Origin: Candidatus Nomurabacteria bacterium | GTDB taxonomy: Bacteria; Patescibacteriota; Minisyncoccia; Phycocordibacterales; UBA1006 | Length of the DNA: 6,326 bases | Direction: 5' to 3' | Assembly: GCA_029882015.1 (NCBI GenBank) | Contig: JAOULM010000032.1 | Coordinates: 1-6,326 of the forward strand | Part shown: one piece after another, positions 1 through 5,652 of the stretch | Position numbering within the stretch: the stretch's first letter is position 1 | Layout: every line of letters begins with the position of its first letter | Made by a program: the position numbers and the translations under genes | The notes under the pieces: generated by a model | Database searches by the model: none | What the model saw: the letters and a program-made list of their open reading frames with translations, nothing else | What the model was told of the DNA's origin: nothing

Positions 1-1
1 G

Positions 2-853
2 GTTACAGGGGCAACAGGAGCAGCTGGGGCAAATGGTATAACTGGTCCTACGGGAGCCAAGGGGGATTCAGCGACAGATGATCAGGTGTTATTACTGTTG
101 AATGACACATTGGCTATCAGCGGTGGAAACACTGTTATATTGGCAGACAATGACCCCATTAATGAATTACAGGTACTTTCAATTAATGGTGACACCTTGT
201 TTATTAGTGATGGTAATTACATTATTTTACCTTTGACCAACAACTCAACAAATTGCAGCGGTTTTATGACTGACCATCGAGATGGTCAAGTTTACAGGGT
301 TGGTCAATTTGGTACGGCATGGTGGTTATTGGAAAATTTAAATATTGGAGTTTTCAGAGACACATCTCAGTCTCAAAACTTCAATTTTACTTTTGAAAAA
401 TATTGCCCTAATAATGATTCAAACTTGTGTGAATTATACGGAGGATTATACAGATGGACAGAGATAATGGATGGGTCAACGGTGGATGGGTCTCAAGGGA
501 TATGTCCAGATGGTTGGCATGTTGCAACAGACCAAGACTGGGCAAATTTAGAGAGCTACTATTCATCAAATCCACCATGTTCGTCAATAAGATATGGCAT
601 TGAGTGTAATTATTCTGGTGATGAACTAACCAAAATTGGACCGTGTTTTTTTAACGGAGGGTATTATTATGGATATTTTCAGGAAAGTGCGAGTATTTTT
701 CATCATTATGGGAACAGGGCATATTTTTGGACGTCTAGTCAAAATTCTTCCAATATTTCCCAGTTGAGATATTTTGAATTTGGAAATTCTGGGGTAGGTA
801 AGCATGAAAGCTTAAAAGAAAATGCAATGTTTTGTCGATGTGTTCATGATTAA
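2..853 (+). CDS. Collagen-like / FISUMP-domain surface protein, 5'-truncated
   Basis: The reading frame is already open at the window's left edge (first whole codon at base 2) and ends at TAA 851-853, so the N-terminus, including any signal peptide, is missing; 283 residues are visible. A GTG at 86 could be taken as a start, but the same frame upstream encodes seven Gly-X-Y triplets, so it is internal. Domain order: collagen-like repeat (8-70), a two-copy 29-residue beta-type repeat (98-235), then a FISUMP domain from about 260 to the stop. FISUMP hallmarks seen are DGQVYRVGQFGTAWWLLENL near the domain start, GGLYRWTE, CPDGWHVAT, FWTSS and the terminal FCRCVHD. The domain is rich in Cys, so disulfides outside the cytoplasm are plausible. 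Members of this family are usually secreted or surface proteins of unknown biochemical role; adhesion is inference. A terminator follows directly, so it is the last gene of its transcript. The domain call is firm, the function is not. Confidence 0.8.
   Translation, partial: VTGATGAAGANGITGPTGAKGDSATDDQVLLLLNDTLAISGGNTVILADNDPINELQVLSINGDTLFISDGNYIILPLTNNSTNCSGFMTDHRDGQVYRVGQFGTAWWLLENLNIGVFRDTSQSQNFNFTFEKYCPNNDSNLCELYGGLYRWTEIMDGSTVDGSQGICPDGWHVATDQDWANLESYYSSNPPCSSIRYGIECNYSGDELTKIGPCFFNGGYYYGYFQESASIFHHYGNRAYFWTSSQNSSNISQLRYFEFGNSGVGKHESLKENAMFCRCVHD
8..70 (+). repeat. Collagen-like Gly-X-Y repeat (coding)
   Basis: Seven consecutive in-frame triplets begin with glycine, including GAN-GIT-GPT-GAK, and the run continues to the left edge, so its full length is unknown. 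Bacterial collagen-like stretches of this kind form triple-helical stalks in surface and phage-fibre proteins. The X and Y positions are rich in Ala and Thr with a single Pro, which is typical of bacterial rather than animal collagen. Confidence 0.8.
98..235 (+). repeat. Two-copy 29-residue beta-type repeat (coding)
   Basis: LNDTLAISGGNTVILAD (98-148) recurs as INGDTLFISDGNYIILPL starting at 185, offset by exactly 87 bases. Conserved positions follow the pattern DTL-x-IS-x-GN-x-[VI]-IL. Alternating polar and hydrophobic residues suggest stacked beta strands. Such units commonly link collagen-like stalks to C-terminal domains in Bacteroidota-like surface proteins. The copies have diverged at the DNA level, so this is an old duplication. 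Confidence 0.6.
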
Positions 854-859
854 AAATCT

Positions 860-893
860 AAAAGCCTTGGAAATTTCCAGGGCTTTTTTATTT
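860..893 (+). terminator. Intrinsic terminator after the FISUMP gene
   Basis: The arms AAAAGCCTTGGAAA (860-873) and TTTCCAGGGCTTTT (874-887) pair along their whole length with one G-T wobble (867/880). The central AAATTT must open to give a loop. Six T residues (884-889) and a further TTT at 891-893 form the U-tract. It begins 6 bases after the stop at 853. The A-run on the left arm means it could also terminate from the opposite strand. Confidence 0.85.
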
Positions 894-903
894 GGGTTGA
901 AAT

Positions 904-912
904 TGGTATAAT
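904..912 (+). promoter_or_regulatory. Extended -10 promoter (TGGTATAAT) for the TPR gene
   Basis: A perfect TATAAT (907-912) is preceded by TGG (904-906), giving the TGn extended -10 motif. No good -35 is seen: a 16-18 base spacer would place it in the terminator's T-tract (TTTTTT, 884-889), and TTGAAA at 897-902 is only 4 bases away. With the usual 6-8 base distance, transcription would start at about 918-921, 1-4 bases before the ATG at 922, so the mRNA is predicted to be leaderless. Confidence 0.7.
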
Positions 913-921
913 GGCATTTAT

Positions 922-1614
922 ATGAATAAGAATAAAAAAATCATTGGAATTATTATAGTTTTAGCAATTATTGTTATTTTGGTCATCATGGCTGGTGGTA
1001 ATCAGACTGTGAATGACAATGGAAACGCCACAACCGTGGATACAGGGTTGGACACGGCAACCACAACCCCAGGCGAGGCAATAAACCCAGATATTGCAAC
1101 ATTAGGTGAAATATTGGATGACGCTGCGAAATTGATAAAACGTAAGAAATATCAACAGGCATTGGATTTGTTGATGGAAACACAGTCTTTGACTGGGGGT
1201 GATTATCAGCGTGTTCAATTATTTACATTATTGCACCAGGCATATGATGGATTGGAGCAATATCACGAGGCAGCGCTGGCGCTGGGCGAGGTAGCCGTAG
1301 CGTCTGGTGGACGCTCAACGCCGTGGATTGATTTCTTGGAATATGCTCAGGGACAGGCAGGATTTACAATCGCAGAATTGGATTCTATGTACAACGATGC
1401 ACTAAGCGCACTGGGTGCAAGCGGCAAGGCAGACAACCCACAATTGGTAAATATTTACACTACATATTCACGTTTCTTGGCTTGGACAGTAGGAGATTTC
1501 CAAGGTGCCATAGATTATTTGAAACTGGCAATCGATATTGATCCGGAACGCGCCAACATTTTTAACGCAGAAATAACTGATTTAGAGAAAGAGCTATCAG
1601 TTCAAAACAAGTAA
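922..1614 (+). CDS. Membrane-anchored TPR-repeat protein, function unknown
   Basis: This 230-residue protein has a short basic N-terminus (MNKNKK), one hydrophobic segment (about residues 7-24), a polar Asn/Thr/Asp-rich linker (about 25-58) and an alpha-helical C-terminal region. The helices resemble tetratricopeptide repeats: about 62-96 (KKYQQALDLLMET), about 97-128 (LHQAYDGLEQYHEAALALGE) and about 174-209 (GDFQGAIDYLKLAIDIDPER, the clearest unit). TPR arrays bind other proteins; here the array would sit outside the membrane, held by the N-terminal helix as an uncleaved anchor, which is inference. The ATG at 922 is the only sensible start, 9 bases after the -10 box, with no Shine-Dalgarno. 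Tandem TAA TAA stops end the gene. It has its own promoter and terminator, so it is monocistronic. Codons around 1261-1320 are unusually GC-rich (about 67%) in an Ala/Gly-rich stretch. No enzyme motif is visible, and I assign no specific role. Confidence 0.8.
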   Translation: MNKNKKIIGIIIVLAIIVILVIMAGGNQTVNDNGNATTVDTGLDTATTTPGEAINPDIATLGEILDDAAKLIKRKKYQQALDLLMETQSLTGGDYQRVQLFTLLHQAYDGLEQYHEAALALGEVAVASGGRSTPWIDFLEYAQGQAGFTIAELDSMYNDALSALGASGKADNPQLVNIYTTYSRFLAWTVGDFQGAIDYLKLAIDIDPERANIFNAEITDLEKELSVQNK

Positions 1615-1635
1615 TAACACAGGAACAACAAGTCA

Positions 1636-1659
1636 AAAACCCTGAAATTTCAGGGTTTT
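1636..1659 (+). terminator. Perfect 24-base palindrome, likely terminator of the TPR gene
   Basis: AAAACCCTGAAA (1636-1647) is followed directly by its exact reverse complement TTTCAGGGTTTT (1648-1659). Folded as RNA it gives up to a 10-base-pair stem with an AATT loop. The trailing T-run is only four long before GTGG, weaker than the terminator at 860-893. The symmetrical A and T flanks would allow bidirectional termination. It lies 21 bases after the stop at 1614 and 4 bases before the next -10 box, so it could also be read as an operator; a terminator is the simpler call. Confidence 0.7.
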
Positions 1660-1660
1660 G

Positions 1661-1669
1661 TGGTATATT
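1661..1669 (+). promoter_or_regulatory. Extended -10 promoter (TGGTATATT) for the glycan operon
   Basis: TATATT (1664-1669), one mismatch from consensus, is preceded by TGG, the same extended -10 form as at 904-912. A weak -35 candidate, CTGAAA (1642-1647, spacer 16), lies inside the palindromic terminator. Predicted transcription start is about 1676, giving a leader of roughly 9 bases before ATG 1685. GGTGGT (1670-1675) resembles a Shine-Dalgarno with one mismatch but would lie upstream of that start point. Confidence 0.6.
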
Positions 1670-1684
1670 GGTGGTCATAAAGCT

Positions 1685-3520
1685 ATGCATGCAATCAAAA
1701 AAACAGAAAATCCATTGATCAGTATCGTAATGTCTGTTTACAATGGTGAAAAATTCGTAAAAGACGCAATAGACAGTATTTTGGCGCAATCTTATGAGAA
1801 TTTCGAATTTATCATCATTGATGATGGCTCTACTGATAATACCAAGATAATCATCGAATCTTTTGATGATACTCGCATAAAATTTGTATCGCGCGTTAAT
1901 CGTGGGCTGACAAAATCATTAAACGAGGCTATACAAATGGCTGGTGGTAAATATATTGCCCGCATGGATGCAGACGATATTTCTATGCCAAATCGTTTGA
2001 ATGAGCAAGTAAAATTCATGGAACAAAATGGTGGTATTGCCATGTGTGGATCGTGGGCGCAGTTTATTGATGAAAAAGGGAAAAAAGGGGAAATATATAA
2101 AACTCCAGTTAATGATAATCAAATACGAAAAAAATTCATTTTTCATAATCCATTTATACATCCCAGCGTGATGATTCGTCGAGATATTTTGGAAGAAATT
2201 GGTCTATACAATGAATGTATAAAATATGCGCAGGATTACGATTTGTGGTCGCGCACAATTAGCAAATATACAACAGCAAATATACCAAAAATTTTATTGC
2301 AATATCGAAAAACAAAAACAGGAATTACAAAATCCAGTAATACAAAACAACGAATTTCAGCAACAAAAACACGAGTAAGGCATCTATTTAGATCCATATT
2401 TACAAAAAAACTTTACCTGAACAAATACGTTATTTGTTCACCGCAATATGGATTGCGCCCAGATTCATTTTCTGGCGGGGAAGTCTATGATGAAAAAATA
2501 CTTGCGGGGTTAGCTGAAAATGGCTTTCACGTGGAAATTATTTTACCTTTTGGTAAGCAATTTAATAAAAAACAAAAAAATTGGCACGTAAAAAAACTTT
2601 GGTTGCCATTCATCCACGTGTCATTTCTTTTTAATATTGTTATGTTACCTTATTTGATTTTTACATATTGGCGAACGAGATTTCAGGTTTTACGTATTCA
2701 TTCGCCTTATTATGTTGGGATAGGGGCCTGGATATTTAAAAAAATATTTGCCCGCAAAGTTGCCTTAATTGCGACGTATCATCACCTTGAAAAGAATAAA
2801 ATCTTTCATAGTATTAACAAAATTTTTATAAAAAAATGGGATGGAATCATTGTTCCGTCGGATTTTACAAAACAACAGATTATAAAAAAATATAAATTAG
2901 CCGAGGATAAAATCCAGGTTATATATAATGGTGTTGCAGAATATTACAAGTCTGGTGTAAAAGATTCAGAAATCTTAAAAAAATACGGAATAACAACAAA
3001 GTATAGTTTAGTTTACTGTGGGTATTTATTACCTCGAAAAAATGTACCCTTTTTATTCGAAATAATGAATACTCTGGGGCGAGATGACGTTTCTCTGGTG
3101 ATTATGAGCGATGGCCCAGAACGGAAAAAACTGGAAAAACTTGCCAATAGTGTGTCGTCTGGTACAGTTATATTTACAGGCTATATACCAGAGCAAGACA
3201 AATTAGAACTGTTTCAATCGTCTGATATATTTGTTTTTCCGTCTCTCATGGAGGGGTTCGGTATGGCTCCTGTCGAGGCAATGGCAACAGGGATTCCCAC
3301 CCTTGTCAGCGACCGTGGAGCCTTGCCAGAGGTTGTGGGGAAGGGAGGCAAGACCCTGGAGATCGATAAAGATATCTGGATTAGTGAAATTAATCATCTG
3401 CTGGATGACCCGTCATATCGACATACTCAGGGGCAAAAAGCACAAAAACATACACAGATGTTTAGCTGGAAAAACACAACCGAAACAATGAGCAATTTTT
3501 TAAAAAAGTTTTATGAATAA
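1685..3520 (+). CDS. Bifunctional GT2-GT4 fusion glycosyltransferase
   Basis: This 611-residue protein joins two glycosyltransferases. Residues about 8-215 are a GT-A fold, family GT2: MSVYNGE (16-22), DDGST (46-50), the metal/nucleotide-binding MDADD (94-98), HPSVMIRR (159-166) and the catalytic-base region QDYDLW (183-188). After a basic linker (about 216-246), residues about 247-611 are a GT-B fold, family GT4: CSPQYGLRPD then GGEVYDEKILAGL (264-276), a hydrophobic patch (311-329) that may touch the membrane, YNGV (414-417), GYLLPRKN (446-453) and EGFGMAPVE (523-531), the E-x7-E retaining motif. Both halves look complete, so two sugars could be added by one polypeptide. An in-frame TTG at 1658 would extend the frame by nine residues but lies inside the terminator and upstream of the promoter, so ATG 1685 is preferred; it begins just before the first GT2 strand. 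First gene of the operon; its last 8 bases overlap the next gene. Sugar specificity cannot be read from the sequence. Confidence 0.87.
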   Translation: MHAIKKTENPLISIVMSVYNGEKFVKDAIDSILAQSYENFEFIIIDDGSTDNTKIIIESFDDTRIKFVSRVNRGLTKSLNEAIQMAGGKYIARMDADDISMPNRLNEQVKFMEQNGGIAMCGSWAQFIDEKGKKGEIYKTPVNDNQIRKKFIFHNPFIHPSVMIRRDILEEIGLYNECIKYAQDYDLWSRTISKYTTANIPKILLQYRKTKTGITKSSNTKQRISATKTRVRHLFRSIFTKKLYLNKYVICSPQYGLRPDSFSGGEVYDEKILAGLAENGFHVEIILPFGKQFNKKQKNWHVKKLWLPFIHVSFLFNIVMLPYLIFTYWRTRFQVLRIHSPYYVGIGAWIFKKIFARKVALIATYHHLEKNKIFHSINKIFIKKWDGIIVPSDFTKQQIIKKYKLAEDKIQVIYNGVAEYYKSGVKDSEILKKYGITTKYSLVYCGYLLPRKNVPFLFEIMNTLGRDDVSLVIMSDGPERKKLEKLANSVSSGTVIFTGYIPEQDKLELFQSSDIFVFPSLMEGFGMAPVEAMATGIPTLVSDRGALPEVVGKGGKTLEIDKDIWISEINHLLDDPSYRHTQGQKAQKHTQMFSWKNTTETMSNFLKKFYE

Positions 3521-4541
3521 CTCAAAGATAAATATTCAATACCCAATGCATGTTGGCCCGTGGGGCGGGGGGAATCAATTCCTGAAAGCTTTAAAGGTGG
3601 CTTTGCAGAATATGAATGTTTACGAAGAGTCCCCAGAAAAATCTGATATTGTGTTATTTAATAGTTTTGATTCTTTGGGAAACATAACAGCTATTAAAAA
3701 AAATAATCCAGATATATTATTTGTTCACCGTGTTGATGGGCCGATTTCTCTTATTCGTGGGCACGGCAAAATTTATGATAAAAAAATATTTTCCATAAAC
3801 CACGCTGTCGCAGATGGAACAATATTCCAATCAGAATGGAGTAAAAACAAGCTTCAGGAAATGGGAATGCCTCGCAATAAATTTGAAACAGTCATTCATA
3901 ATGCAGTTGACACTGCTGTGTTTTTCCCAAAAGACACACCCAATAAAAATAAAAAAATAAAACTTGTGGCGGTTAGCTGGTCTAACAATATAAACAAGGG
4001 ATTTGATGACTATGAATATCTGGACAAACATCTTGATTTCGATAAATACGAAATGACATTTGTAGGACGGTCTCCGGTTATATTTTCAAATATTAAAATG
4101 ATTGACCCTGTATCTTCGGATGAATTGGCAGGCATGTTACGCTCACATGATATTTATATAACCGCCAGCAAGCACGACCCATGTTCGAATTCATTAATCG
4201 AGGCAATGGCATGTGGTTTACCTGCCGTTGCGTATAATGATGGTGGGCATACAGAACTAGTTGGAAACAATGGAGAATTATTTTCGCACCAGTCAGAATT
4301 GATAGAAAAAATAAATTTGGTTGCATTAGATATGGGAAAATATAAAAAGGGGGTCAACGAACAAGAATCAATCGATGCTGTTGCGAAAAAATACTATAAT
4401 TTTATGTCTGGCATATACCGCGCTAATCAAAATAAAAATTATACAGCCAAAAAGCTTGCGCGTTTGTATTGGCTTCGTCAGATCTCGTTTTGGTTTTTGG
4501 AGCAGCTTTTTAGGGTTCGATTAAAACTAAGCAATAAATAA
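3513..4541 (+). CDS. GT4-type glycosyltransferase
   Basis: This 342-residue protein is a GT-B fold glycosyltransferase. The N-terminal domain opens with HVGPWGGGNQFLKAL (13-27), the glycine-rich acceptor-side loop, and contains HRVDGP (72-77) and FQSEWSK (105-111). The C-terminal nucleotide-sugar domain begins near residue 148, with SWSNNINKGFD (155-165) and DPCSNSLIEAMACGLPAVAY (222-241). The usual E-x7-E is here D-x7-E (D222, E230). The extreme C-terminus (about 312-342) is basic and aromatic, which could bind membrane. Length is slightly short for GT4 (usually about 350-400). ATG 3513 overlaps the preceding stop (ATGAATAA), pointing to translational coupling; no Shine-Dalgarno is seen. It likely adds a sugar to a lipid-linked glycan in the cytoplasm; donor and acceptor are unknown. 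Confidence 0.85.
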   Translation: MNNSKINIQYPMHVGPWGGGNQFLKALKVALQNMNVYEESPEKSDIVLFNSFDSLGNITAIKKNNPDILFVHRVDGPISLIRGHGKIYDKKIFSINHAVADGTIFQSEWSKNKLQEMGMPRNKFETVIHNAVDTAVFFPKDTPNKNKKIKLVAVSWSNNINKGFDDYEYLDKHLDFDKYEMTFVGRSPVIFSNIKMIDPVSSDELAGMLRSHDIYITASKHDPCSNSLIEAMACGLPAVAYNDGGHTELVGNNGELFSHQSELIEKINLVALDMGKYKKGVNEQESIDAVAKKYYNFMSGIYRANQNKNYTAKKLARLYWLRQISFWFLEQLFRVRLKLSNK

Positions 4542-4542
4542 T

Positions 4543-5652
4543 ATGTCTATTGGAATACTACTTTCATTTAAATCCTCTATGTCTGCCTTGAAAAAATCTG
4601 GGCAAGACAATCGTTTTGTGGAATATTATCTAGAGAAATATACCCAGTCTTTTGGTGATGTATATGTATTTAGCTGGAACAAAGAAGTCTATAATTTCCA
4701 AAATGATAAAATTATTCTGGTTCCGAATAAATGGGGAGTTCCAAATTTTTTGTATATATTTTTAATGCCATTTATAGAACATCGTGCGTTTAGAAAATGT
4801 AGCAAGTTGCGATTAATGCAGTTCACCTCTGTTGTTACCGCCAGTATAGTCAAGACTTTATTTGGGGTAAAATTTATCGCAACATATGGGTATCCATATG
4901 GTTCATTTTTCAAAATTCGTGGATACCCATTAAAATCTTTTATGTGGGGGGCGATAGAAAAATTATTTATTAATTTCCCTGATGGAATTATTGTTACCTA
5001 TAATACAATGCACGACCATATTGTATCTTTGGGGATGCCAGAATCACGTATACACGAAATTAAAAACGGCGTTGATGTGGAAATATTTAAACCACAGCAT
5101 AAAACTGACAAATCTGCGGGCAGCAAAACATTCAATATATTGTTTGTGGGGAGATTTGAAAAAGAAAAAAATATATTAAATCTCGCAAAAGCATACACGA
5201 AATCTCGATATAAAAAAACAATTCAGGCAATTTTTGTAGGGCGTGGATCATTGGAAAAAGAATTGATTGATGTTCTGGATGATGGCGGGGTATCTTATAA
5301 AATATATCCATCAGTACCGCATGCCAATCTCGTTGAATTTTATCAATCTGCAGATGTGTATATGTTGCCATCATTGCGCGAGGGACAACCAAAAACACTG
5401 CTCGAGGCAATGTCATGTGGTCTGCCTGCTGTCGTTGGGGCATATCCAGGTCACGAAACATTAGTTAATGATGGTGATAATGCAGTCGTTTGTGGGCATA
5501 GTGCTGATGAGGTACAATCTGCACTAGATGGATTACTGGGTGACGAACAGACTATTGATATAATATCTGTACAGGCTCGTAAATATATTGTTGAAAATCA
5601 CAATATACACACGTTGGTTTCCAGGGAGATACAGATAATAAAATCACTATGA
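4543..5652 (+). CDS. GT4-family glycosyltransferase
   Basis: This 369-residue protein is a GT-B retaining glycosyltransferase of normal family length. The N-terminal domain lacks a clear GG acceptor loop (it has SFKSSMSALKKSG at 8-20) and carries a hydrophobic stretch (about 66-78, VPNFLYIFLMPFI) and ATYGYPYG (113-120). The domain switch follows KNGVDVEIFKP (174-184). The C-terminal Glycos_transf_1 domain shows FVGRFEKEKN (201-210, with the Arg/Lys pair expected to hold the donor diphosphate), FVGRGSLEKEL (231-241), ADVYMLPSLREGQPKTLLE (270-288, E280 and E288 forming E-x7-E) and AMSCGLPAVV. ATG 4543 starts one base after the previous stop, and the TGA stop overlaps the next ATG (ATGA, 5649-5652), so it is mid-operon. 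The predicted role is transfer of a sugar from an activated donor to the growing glycan; specificity is unknown. Confidence 0.88.
   Translation: MSIGILLSFKSSMSALKKSGQDNRFVEYYLEKYTQSFGDVYVFSWNKEVYNFQNDKIILVPNKWGVPNFLYIFLMPFIEHRAFRKCSKLRLMQFTSVVTASIVKTLFGVKFIATYGYPYGSFFKIRGYPLKSFMWGAIEKLFINFPDGIIVTYNTMHDHIVSLGMPESRIHEIKNGVDVEIFKPQHKTDKSAGSKTFNILFVGRFEKEKNILNLAKAYTKSRYKKTIQAIFVGRGSLEKELIDVLDDGGVSYKIYPSVPHANLVEFYQSADVYMLPSLREGQPKTLLEAMSCGLPAVVGAYPGHETLVNDGDNAVVCGHSADEVQSALDGLLGDEQTIDIISVQARKYIVENHNIHTLVSREIQIIKSL

Noticed and set aside
86..853. GTG at 86 as the start of a 255-residue protein
   Set aside because: The same frame is open to the left edge and encodes a collagen-like repeat, so the GTG is an internal Val codon.
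897..902. TTGAAA as a -35 element
   Set aside because: It is only 4 bases from TATAAT, and a 17-base spacer would put its -10 over the start codon.
1658..1684. TTG at 1658 as the start of the fused glycosyltransferase
   Set aside because: It lies in the terminator's T-run and upstream of the -10 box; ATG 1685 fits the promoter and the start of the GT2 fold.
2404..2410. Seven-A run as a programmed frameshift site
   Set aside because: The frame is continuous on both sides and both domains are in the same frame, so no shift is needed; only an assembly check is warranted.
3231..3491. 86-residue plus-strand frame inside the first glycosyltransferase
   Set aside because: It is an out-of-frame shadow of the GC-rich GT4 motif region with no start signal.
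5132..5461. 109-residue open frame on the minus strand
   Set aside because: It lies wholly within the well-supported third glycosyltransferase gene, has no recognisable domain and no promoter; the other minus-strand frames of 64-83 residues fail for the same reasons.
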